From Planctomycetaceae bacterium (GTDB lineage: Bacteria > Planctomycetota > Planctomycetia > Pirellulales > UBA1268): 5,326 bases of DNA. The stretch covers positions 1 to 5,326 of the forward strand of contig PKCL01000450.1 of the NCBI GenBank assembly GCA_002862165.1, given 5' to 3'. The position numbers and the translations under genes are program-made. Below the pieces are notes generated by a model that saw nothing but the letters and a program-made list of their open reading frames with translations, was not told where the DNA came from and searched no databases. Positions 1 to 5,326 of the stretch are shown here, piece by piece (position 1 is the first letter of the stretch; the number at the start of each line of letters is the position of its first letter).

Positions 1-1225
1 TTTGTGACTGCTCAGTATCCCCGACGATCAATGAACGAAGTAGCTGCGTGGCCAGAATATCGAGCGGCATGACTTTTTCATAACTCCCAATCGGTACCAT
101 TGCCCGCTTACTACCGCCCGTTGAGGTTGTAAAAGGGAATTGAACACCCTTGGTAAATGCTGACGCAAAGGCGTTCGTCACGCTAAATTGGTTAAATCCC
201 GGTTTTTGCCATCCAAGAAATTCTCGGAAATCACCCTCTTCGAGGACTGCGATTTGATTGTCAAATCGGCCTATGTAATCAACCGGTTCAATAGCCTGCC
301 TGCCGGACAAGACACTCCCTGATACTATCCTCAGCTTCTTTCCAGTCACACATTGTCCATGAATCACTTCTGGAATCTTTGCTCCCATTCGTGTCTTCAT
401 GATCTTGGGTTCAATAACTCCCGGGCCACCTATTGCAACAAATCGCCCGCAATCGATACGACCTTCTAGAAAAAGATTTCCAACCGCGCTCACGTCTTGG
501 TAACCAATATGCCACACAGTCTTATTTGGACCAACAGGATCAATAAAGTGAATGTGGGTGCTCGGTAGCCCCGCGGGATGTGGTCCATTAAAAATGTGAT
601 ACTTGATGTGTGGATGATCTAACACACGAACGTCTGATTCATTGGCAACACAAACATGAACATTGTCAGAAATCGTCGCCAGAGACAACAAACCCTCGAC
701 AAAAGCATCTTCTTTTTTCTGAATCAAAAACTTTGCGCTGGGGGCGAGTGGATCCGTATCAATCGCAGTTACAAAAATAGCAGCCGGCAGGGAATTGACA
801 CGTGGCACTTTGCCATAGGGACGCGTCCTGAAGGCTGTCCACAGACCTGATTCAACAAGCATGTCAACAACATGTTCTTTAGCAGAAACCGATTTGCTTG
901 CTGCGGATGTGGTAAACGTTTTCTCGTCGTTACCCTCTACACGAATTACTAATGACTCAAATTTTCTTTTCGCGCCTCTATTTATCTGTTCGATGACGCC
1001 ACTTGCGGGTGCCGTAAAATTTACACCAGGATTTTTTTTATCCTGAAAGACAGGCTGCCCTTTCTGTACACGATCTCCGACTTTGACGAACAAGGTTGGC
1101 TTTAGGCCCTCAAAATCACTTGCAACAATTCCAACGCTTTCAGCGTCAGGAGCATCTGTAATTTCCTCTGAGGGCGATCCTGTTATTGGAAGTGACAAGC
1201 CCTTCTTCAAATTGAATTTCTGCAA
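1..1225 (-). CDS. nqrA: Na+-translocating NADH:quinone reductase subunit A (partial, 3' end beyond left edge)
   Basis: Subunit A of the Na+-NQR complex, which oxidises NADH, reduces quinone and exports Na+ across the inner membrane; NqrA is a peripheral cytoplasmic subunit linked to quinone binding. I translated the minus strand by hand: 408 codons are visible and the frame stays open to base 1. Family landmarks are the N-terminal KKGLSLPITGSP (residues 7-18), a lipoyl-like barrel (VGDRVQKGQPVFQDKK, then APASGVIEQINRGAKRK), RTRPYGKVP followed by PAAIFVTAIDTDPLAP, STHIHFIDPVG (about 222-232), IGYQDVSAVGNLF, RIVSGSVLSG, and TSTGGSKRAMVPIGSYEKVMPLDI (367-390). NqrA is usually about 445 residues, so roughly 40 C-terminal residues are missing. 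No in-frame ATG lies between the upstream in-frame stop near 1335 and the conserved N-terminus. I chose TTG at 1225, which gives MQKFNLKKGL and matches the family's short N-terminus. The Shine-Dalgarno is weak. TTG at 1210 is an alternative. Other nqr genes should follow to the left. Confidence 0.95.
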   Translation of the reverse strand, partial: MQKFNLKKGLSLPITGSPSEEITDAPDAESVGIVASDFEGLKPTLFVKVGDRVQKGQPVFQDKKNPGVNFTAPASGVIEQINRGAKRKFESLVIRVEGNDEKTFTTSAASKSVSAKEHVVDMLVESGLWTAFRTRPYGKVPRVNSLPAAIFVTAIDTDPLAPSAKFLIQKKEDAFVEGLLSLATISDNVHVCVANESDVRVLDHPHIKYHIFNGPHPAGLPSTHIHFIDPVGPNKTVWHIGYQDVSAVGNLFLEGRIDCGRFVAIGGPGVIEPKIMKTRMGAKIPEVIHGQCVTGKKLRIVSGSVLSGRQAIEPVDYIGRFDNQIAVLEEGDFREFLGWQKPGFNQFSVTNAFASAFTKGVQFPFTTSTGGSKRAMVPIGSYEKVMPLDILATQLLRSLIVGDTEQSQ

Positions 1226-1270
1226 CTTACAACACCCAGGCCTAGGAACGTACTGCGTAATACTATTAGT

Positions 1271-1299
1271 AGTATAAAAAACGAAGGTAACATGACCAA
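1271..1299 (-). promoter_or_regulatory. candidate promoter of nqrA
   Basis: On the minus strand TATACT (1276-1271) is a 5/6 match to a -10 hexamer. It lies 17 bp from TTGGTC (1299-1294), a weak 3/6 match to a -35. A transcript would start near 1264, giving a leader of about 40 nt before the proposed TTG start of nqrA. Spacing and placement fit a housekeeping-sigma promoter, but the -35 is poor and promoters in the suspected phylum are loosely defined. Confidence 0.35.
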
Positions 1300-1323
1300 T
1301 AATTGTTTTGTCGAAACATGAAA

Positions 1324-1345
1324 ATGACAGAATCTAAGATGTCAT
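1324..1345. repeat. small inverted repeat upstream of nqrA, possible operator
   Basis: The perfect arms ATGACA (1324-1329) and TGTCAT (1340-1345) are separated by 10 bp, so the arm centres are about 1.5 helical turns apart. The site lies 25-46 bp upstream of the candidate nqrA -35 element, a position that could suit a dimeric regulator. A 6-bp dyad can arise by chance in a spacer this long, and I cannot assign it to a known regulator. Confidence 0.2.
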
Positions 1346-1717
1346 AAACCACATCCGGCGTATACATGTCTTATACAGCCAAATTCTAGTCTCCTTTCGG
1401 TTCCAGTCCCAGTCAACCACACCTAGAAATCTCCCTTATTTTTTTAGAAAACAAAAAGGCAATCTCCAAACAATAGGGCCTGAAAAGATAGTTCCTGACA
1501 GCACACCAATCCCTACTCCAATGCGATCGACCGTTTCATGCCATCAACCACAAGTCATTAGTTTTTATTTGCAAACGAATTATTTTCTTAAATATTTATT
1601 TGGAATTATCCAAAAAACAGAATAACAATGGATGCTGAATGAACGAGTGGCATAAAGCTGAGCTCATAGTATTACGAAAGCCTATGAGTACGCGTTCGGG
1701 AAACAATCACGGAAGCT

Positions 1718-1747
1718 TTGACCAATCCAACATTTAATAGCTATATC
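1718..1747 (+). promoter_or_regulatory. weak candidate promoter for the amidohydrolase-sulfatase unit
   Basis: TTGACC (1718-1723, 5/6 match to a -35) is followed after 18 bp by TATATC (1742-1747, 4/6 match to a -10). Transcription would begin near 1754 and leave an untranslated leader of about 230 nt before the ATG at 1985. It is the best sigma70-like pair I found on the plus strand of this spacer, but in AT-rich sequence such matches are common. Confidence 0.2.
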
Positions 1748-1984
1748 GCATGAAAGCAGATCTTGCTTTTTCGTAACTACCAAAGCACATGAATACATGC
1801 TGGGTGATTGATAGCATTGCAATTCATTTGATCCTTGTTCGTGAACTTGCCTTTCAATCAATGTCAAAGATGGAGTCATTTATCCCACACATTGGGGCTG
1901 AACATATACAAGAAAAAATCGACGTGTCATACTTTAAGGCAATACGTACATTGCAACCATATGAAAGAAATCCGGGGCATTGAG

Positions 1985-3676
1985 ATGTGGGAGTCATTTA
2001 GGGTACTTATCTTCTCGTGTAGCATCATGACAGGAATTGTTGTGACCGCAGGGCACCCTGACAAAATTCTTCATAATGGAAAATTGCTGACTGTAGATGC
2101 TGAGTTTTCCATAGCTGAAGCTATTGCAATTTCAGAGGGACGCATTACGGCTGTTGGTAGTAATACCGAAATTCTTGATTTATCCGGACCTGAAACTACT
2201 CATATCGATCTTGAAGGCCGCACTGTCATCCCTGGCCTCATTGACAATCACATGCACTACATGAGAGGTGCTTCAAGATGGAGATTTGAAGCCAGAATTG
2301 ATGGCATCACATCTCGTAAAGAAGCACTTAAAATTATCGGCCAGAAAGTTGTAGAGGCAGAACCGGGTCAATGGGTTTTTGTGCTTGGCGGATGGAGTGA
2401 GCAGCAATTTGCTGACGCACCAGGAGGATTTACAACTGAGGAGCTTGATACTATTGCACCGGTGAATCCTTTATTCATTCAAAAATCATACAGCCGAGCT
2501 TATATGAATAGCTTAGCTCAACAAGAATTGGCCGAGGCTGGCGATAGCAACAGCCGTGGAGGCGGGCGACAAACGAACTCACAGCGCAGTTCCAATCGCT
2601 CACAAGGTAGTTCCAATCGCTCACAAGGCGGCCGATCACAATCTGGACGTAATTCTTCTGGACGTTCCGGTGGCGCCAGAGCAATCATAAATCAGGCAAC
2701 AACTTTTGTACCCCACCGATCAGCGGAACAACGTGTTGAAGATGTCGCCTTCTTTAATTCTATTTTAAATAGCCATGGGCTCACAACCGTTTACGATGTC
2801 GGTCGTTCCACCGACGGTAATTTCGACCCCGTAAAAAAATTAGCAGACCAAGGAAGGCTTACGTTACGAACCTTCCATTCACTTCGCTATCGAGCTGATA
2901 ACCCAGTAGAGGTCAATGAAGCCATCACTTTTATACAGTCTTCAAAACCACGCCTCAATAATGATTGGTTTGGCCTTATTGGCATCGGTGAACACACGTA
3001 CAACCCGCTGCATGACAGTTCCATGCGAGTCAGTCTTTATGACGATGATGTTTGGAATCAATTTCAAAAAATTGCTTTATACGCGGCTGAGGGTGGGTGG
3101 CACATTCATGAGCATGCGATGCAAGATTCAACAGCAAGCCGAATTCTTGATATCGCTGAGATTATTAATGAAAACCATTCAATGAAAGATCTTCGTTGGA
3201 CGATTGCACACTGTGACTTAATTTCAAAAGAAAGTATTGCACGGGCAAAAAAACTTGGGCTGACAATTGCTATTCATAACAAAACAGCAAAGCCTGCTAA
3301 AGATGATCGTGACTCCCCACCAGTCTCATGGATACAGGATAGTGGTATCGTGTGGGGGCTCGGGTCTGATTCGACTGTCGTTTCGACGATCAACCCATTC
3401 CATTCGTTGTGGTGGGTAGTAAGTGGAAAAGTTTTCCCGAATACAGAATCTATTCGGAATCCTATTTCACGTCAGGCGGCCCTAACCGCTCACACCAGAA
3501 ATAATGCTTTTCTTTTGTTCAAAGAAAAGGACTTAGGCAGTATCGAAGTTGGCAAGTGGGCCGATATCGTGATACTCGACCGTGATTACATGTCCGTTGC
3601 AGTTGATGAAATTCGTAACATCAAGCCAATAAAAACATTTGTTCGAGGGGAGATCGTTTATACCTCTGACGATTAA
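1985..3676 (+). CDS. secreted metal-dependent amidohydrolase, YtcJ-type (Amidohydro_3)
   Basis: A 563-residue hydrolase of the amidohydrolase superfamily, expected to cleave C-N bonds using bound metal; the substrate is unknown. Residues 1-22 form a signal peptide (hydrophobic VLIFSCSIMTGIVVTA, likely cut after VTA), so it is probably periplasmic or secreted. An N-terminal beta-sandwich segment (DKILHNGKLLTVD, ISEGRITAVGS) leads into the barrel. Metal-site candidates are the HMH motif in GLIDNHMHY (His89, His91), HIHEHA (His373-His377), AHCD (His409) and GSDS (Asp462); Glu336 in GIGEH is a possible bridging residue. The C-terminus (GSIEVGKWADIVILDRDYMSV, from about 517) closes the beta-sandwich. 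I chose ATG 1985 because it directly precedes the signal peptide and has GGGG (1974-1977) upstream. In-frame ATGs at 1835 and 1961 lack a ribosome-binding site. Residues 186-232 are a low-complexity S/R/G/N/Q tract where relatives usually carry a short Pro/Gly-rich loop. The sulfatase gene follows 60 bp downstream, probably cotranscribed. Confidence 0.9.
   Translation: MWESFRVLIFSCSIMTGIVVTAGHPDKILHNGKLLTVDAEFSIAEAIAISEGRITAVGSNTEILDLSGPETTHIDLEGRTVIPGLIDNHMHYMRGASRWRFEARIDGITSRKEALKIIGQKVVEAEPGQWVFVLGGWSEQQFADAPGGFTTEELDTIAPVNPLFIQKSYSRAYMNSLAQQELAEAGDSNSRGGGRQTNSQRSSNRSQGSSNRSQGGRSQSGRNSSGRSGGARAIINQATTFVPHRSAEQRVEDVAFFNSILNSHGLTTVYDVGRSTDGNFDPVKKLADQGRLTLRTFHSLRYRADNPVEVNEAITFIQSSKPRLNNDWFGLIGIGEHTYNPLHDSSMRVSLYDDDVWNQFQKIALYAAEGGWHIHEHAMQDSTASRILDIAEIINENHSMKDLRWTIAHCDLISKESIARAKKLGLTIAIHNKTAKPAKDDRDSPPVSWIQDSGIVWGLGSDSTVVSTINPFHSLWWVVSGKVFPNTESIRNPISRQAALTAHTRNNAFLLFKEKDLGSIEVGKWADIVILDRDYMSVAVDEIRNIKPIKTFVRGEIVYTSDD
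2588..2629 (+). repeat. two-copy 21-bp tandem repeat inside the amidohydrolase gene
   Basis: The units are 2588-2608 and 2609-2629, identical at 20 of 21 bases; only the final base differs (T or C, a silent change in a Gly codon). Each unit encodes SSNRSQG, at residues 202-208 and 209-215. The period is a multiple of three, so the frame is kept. A related short motif, TCTGGACGT, recurs 15 bp apart (2642-2650 and 2657-2665), encoding SGR twice. The near-perfect nucleotide identity points to recent duplication, for example by replication slippage. Confidence 0.9.
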
Positions 3677-3725
3677 GCCGCCCGGAACTATCCAGGTAAT
3701 TCAAAATTAGAAAATTTATCTCAGC

Positions 3726-3730
3726 AGGAG
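3726..3730 (+). promoter_or_regulatory. ribosome-binding site of the sulfatase gene
   Basis: AGGAG sits 6 bp before GTG at 3737. This strong Shine-Dalgarno fixes the sulfatase start at a GTG codon, immediately ahead of a signal peptide. It is the clearest ribosome-binding site in the window and suggests that the sulfatase is translated independently even if cotranscribed with the preceding gene. Confidence 0.8.
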
Positions 3731-3736
3731 AAACTT

Positions 3737-5116
3737 GTGACATATTGGATCACAATTCGATTGGTGTGGCTTGGTCTTGTTCTCGCATTATTGGTACCTT
3801 CCGCCAATCTTTTTGCTGATGACCGTCCAAACTTGATTTTCATTCTCTCTGACGATATTGCGCAAGGTGATGTTGGTGCCTATGGTCAAGAATTAATTCA
3901 AACTCCTCACCTTGATCGTCTTTGCGCTGAAGGCACTCGTTACATGTCGGCGTATACAGGAACAAGCGTCTGCGCACCGGCAAGAAGTTCTTTTTTCACA
4001 GGACTTCATACCGGCCATTGTCCGATTCGTGGAAATCGTGAAATCAAGCCAGAAGGCCAAAAGCCCCTGCCAGAAGGCTTGGTCACCGTCGGTACTGTAC
4101 TCAAGGGAGCTGGCTACAAGACTGCCACAATGGGCAAGTGGGGCATGGGAATGTTTAACACAACTGGCAGCCCATTCAAAAACGGCATTGATCATTTTTT
4201 TGGCTATAACTGCCAACGTCACGCCCATAGTTATTTTCCCTCCTATCTCTATGATGACGCCACGCGGGTTGAAATTCCAGAAAATAAAAAAGGAGCAAAG
4301 GTTTATGCTCAAGAAAAAATTGAACAGAACGTCCTTGCATGGGTTGATAAACATTCTGACAATCCATTTTTTCTATTTTATGCCATCACATTACCTCATG
4401 GACGATTTGAAATTGACAACCAAGGAATTTATGAAGACAAACCTTGGACTGAAAAGGAAAAGAATTATGCGGCAATGGTGACGCGGCTTGATTCCGATGT
4501 CGGAAAACTTGTCGCACTCATTAAGGAAAAAGGAATTGCCGACAAGACACTTATTATATTTTCTGGAGACAATGGTTCATCATTCGACCCGAAGACAACG
4601 ATCGGAAAACGATTTAATCAGACAATGGGTGGAAGTCTTCGCGGCTTTAAAAGGAGCATGTATGAAGGAGCCCTCCGTCAAGCTGCAATAGCGTGGTGGC
4701 CTGGCACTGTACCCGCTGGGCGGGTGACAGATGAGCCATGGGCTTTCTGGGACCTTCTACCGACATTTGCAGAACTTTCTGGTGCTGATTTACCCAAAGA
4801 GTACTCACCAGACGGCTTGTCCCTCGTGAGTTTTCTGGAAGGGGGCCCTGCGCCCAAACGAGAATCGTTCTACTGGGAACTGCATGAGGGTAAAAACCAC
4901 ATTCAGGCTCTTCGCTGGAACAATTGGAAGGCAGTGCGACCACAATCGGGTGGTGCAGTAGAACTCTATGATCTTAGTACCGATTTAGGTGAAACCAAGA
5001 ACTTGGCGACAGATCATCCTACCTTAGTCACACAAGCCATCTCAATGATGGATGCCAGTCGAGTGGAAGATCCTTTATGGCCTGATCCCGCACGTAAAAT
5101 GCCAGAAGCTCATTAG
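3737..5116 (+). CDS. secreted Cys-type sulfatase (arylsulfatase A-like, formylglycine-dependent)
   Basis: A 459-residue type I sulfatase that hydrolyses sulfate esters, exported by a signal peptide (residues 1-27, cut after NLFA before DDRPN). The core starts immediately: NLIFILSDD supplies metal ligands Asp39 and Asp40. CAPAR (79-83) is the Cys-type CxPxR signature, whose Cys79 must be converted to formylglycine by a maturase not encoded here. Lys134 lies in MGKWGMG, His221 in LPHGRF, Asp278 and Asn279 in SGDNG, and Lys305 in RGFKRSMYEG. These match the family's usual active-site order, except that the His of the common GKWHLG version is Gly136, a variant I recall from some arylsulfatase A-like proteins. 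YNCQRHAHSYFPSYLY (157-172) also recalls that subset. The C-terminal part (LYDLSTDLGETKNLA) is the typical sulfatase ending. Start is GTG with AGGAG 6 bp upstream. A sulfated polysaccharide or other organic sulfate is a plausible substrate, but specificity cannot be read from sequence. Confidence 0.95.
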   Translation: MTYWITIRLVWLGLVLALLVPSANLFADDRPNLIFILSDDIAQGDVGAYGQELIQTPHLDRLCAEGTRYMSAYTGTSVCAPARSSFFTGLHTGHCPIRGNREIKPEGQKPLPEGLVTVGTVLKGAGYKTATMGKWGMGMFNTTGSPFKNGIDHFFGYNCQRHAHSYFPSYLYDDATRVEIPENKKGAKVYAQEKIEQNVLAWVDKHSDNPFFLFYAITLPHGRFEIDNQGIYEDKPWTEKEKNYAAMVTRLDSDVGKLVALIKEKGIADKTLIIFSGDNGSSFDPKTTIGKRFNQTMGGSLRGFKRSMYEGALRQAAIAWWPGTVPAGRVTDEPWAFWDLLPTFAELSGADLPKEYSPDGLSLVSFLEGGPAPKRESFYWELHEGKNHIQALRWNNWKAVRPQSGGAVELYDLSTDLGETKNLATDHPTLVTQAISMMDASRVEDPLWPDPARKMPEAH

Positions 5117-5192
5117 AACGAAACTCGTCAATACCGATCTCCATAAAACTGAGGATCATTCACACGATAATATATATATTCAAACGTATATC

Positions 5193-5241
5193 AAAAAACA
5201 AAAAACGTGAGGGAATGAATTCAGATTCAACTCCCTCACGT
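5193..5241 (-). terminator. intrinsic terminator for a leftward gene entering from the right edge
   Basis: A perfect 10-bp inverted repeat, ACGTGAGGGA (5205-5214) and TCCCTCACGT (5232-5241), is extended by an inner stem TGAAT/ATTCA (5216-5220 and 5225-5229) around the tetraloop TCAG. Only a 1x2 internal loop separates the stems. On the minus strand the hairpin runs straight into TTTTTTGTTTTT (complement of 5193-5204), the layout of a Rho-independent terminator. On the plus strand the following bases are CGTGATAAC, with no U-tract. Termination of the sulfatase transcript here would therefore be weaker, although the hairpin forms in both directions. Confidence 0.85.
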
Positions 5242-5271
5242 CGTGATAACTCTTCTCTCATCTTCTGTTTA

Positions 5272-5326
5272 CTATGCTGGTATAAGCTTGCAATCCATCA
5301 AAACTTTGACCAGCCATGCACTAATT
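5272..5326 (-). CDS. possible C-terminal end of a minus-strand gene (partial)
   Basis: The leftward terminator at 5193-5241 implies a minus-strand gene whose 3' end lies near here. Of the three minus-strand frames at the right edge, only one is open to base 5326 and then stops close to the hairpin: it reads ISAWLVKVLMDCKLIPA and ends at TAG (5274-5272), 30 bp before the stem. The other two frames meet stops at 5324-5322 (TAG) and near 5302 (TGA). Seventeen codons are too few to identify a product, and the fragment could also be untranslated sequence. Confidence 0.3.
   Translation of the reverse strand, partial: ISAWLVKVLMDCKLIPA

Larger units (their letters stand above)
1300..1984. other. 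long AT-rich intergenic region between divergent genes
   Basis: This forms most of the roughly 760-bp gap between the divergent starts of nqrA and the amidohydrolase gene. Short frames occur on both strands, for example 1682-1879 minus and 1789-1983 plus. They have no good ribosome-binding site, start in arbitrary places and resemble no protein I recognise. The plus-strand frame of the amidohydrolase stays open back to an ATG at 1835, but the extra 50 codons precede a clean signal peptide and look non-coding. No tRNA, riboswitch or structured RNA is recognisable. A small hairpin (arms 1753-1758 and 1764-1769, AAAGCA/TGCTTT) is too weak to interpret. The region probably holds the promoters of both flanking genes and possibly regulatory sites. 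Confidence 0.6.

Noticed and set aside
656..1277. Plus-strand open frames at 656-850, 861-1046 and 1083-1277
   Set aside because: They lie antisense within or across the start of nqrA, whose minus-strand frame matches the family throughout; they are chance frames.
1753..1770. Hairpin AAAGCA/TGCTTT followed by T-rich sequence as a terminator
   Set aside because: The 6-bp AT-rich stem uses most of the T residues itself, and no gene ends just upstream of it.
1835..1984. N-terminal extension of the amidohydrolase to ATG 1835 or 1961
   Set aside because: The extension has no Shine-Dalgarno and would bury the signal peptide behind about 50 non-conserved residues; the start at 1985 gives a clean export signal.
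2475..2684. Minus-strand frame opposite the low-complexity tract
   Set aside because: It is the antisense reading of a repetitive segment; its own repeats simply mirror the 21-bp tandem copies.
3893..4481. Longer alternative frames within the sulfatase gene (minus 3893-4354, plus 3912-4481)
   Set aside because: They overlap the sulfatase catalytic region in other frames, lack ribosome-binding sites and show no protein-like motifs.
5168..5180. Alternating AT run as a functional element
   Set aside because: It is a short simple-sequence run in an AT-rich spacer with no associated signal.

Overview
The window looks like chromosomal DNA of a marine, Gram-negative-type heterotroph, most likely a planctomycete or a relative in the PVC group. 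That placement is an inference from gene content: a Na+-translocating NADH:quinone reductase subunit next to an exported Cys-type sulfatase and an exported amidohydrolase. Base composition is moderate, with AT-rich spacers. No rRNA, tRNA, CRISPR array, transposase or phage gene is visible.

Layout. (1) Positions 1-1225, minus strand: most of nqrA, starting at a TTG codon and running off the left edge about 40 codons short of the usual end. The rest of an nqr operon would lie to the left. (2) Positions 1226-1984: a spacer of about 760 bp between divergently transcribed genes. It holds a plausible nqrA promoter, a small dyad, a weak rightward promoter candidate and no convincing gene. (3) Positions 1985-3676, plus strand: a secreted YtcJ-type (Amidohydro_3) metal-dependent amidohydrolase with a Ser/Arg/Gly/Asn/Gln-rich tract of about 47 residues, part of it encoded by a tandem 21-bp repeat. 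(4) Positions 3737-5116, plus strand: a secreted formylglycine-dependent sulfatase with a strong Shine-Dalgarno and a GTG start. (5) Positions 5117-5326: a spacer with a strong intrinsic terminator oriented leftward, which implies that a minus-strand gene enters from the right edge; an open frame ending at 5272 may be its last 17 codons.

The amidohydrolase and sulfatase are 60 bp apart on the same strand with no terminator between them, so they probably form a two-gene transcription unit. Both have export signals and probably act on exogenous substrates in the periplasm or outside the cell; those substrates cannot be read from the sequence. nqrA is a divergently transcribed respiratory gene with no evident functional link to them. 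I see no clear case for a wholly new system. The most distinctive feature is the repeat-encoded, low-complexity insertion inside the amidohydrolase catalytic domain.
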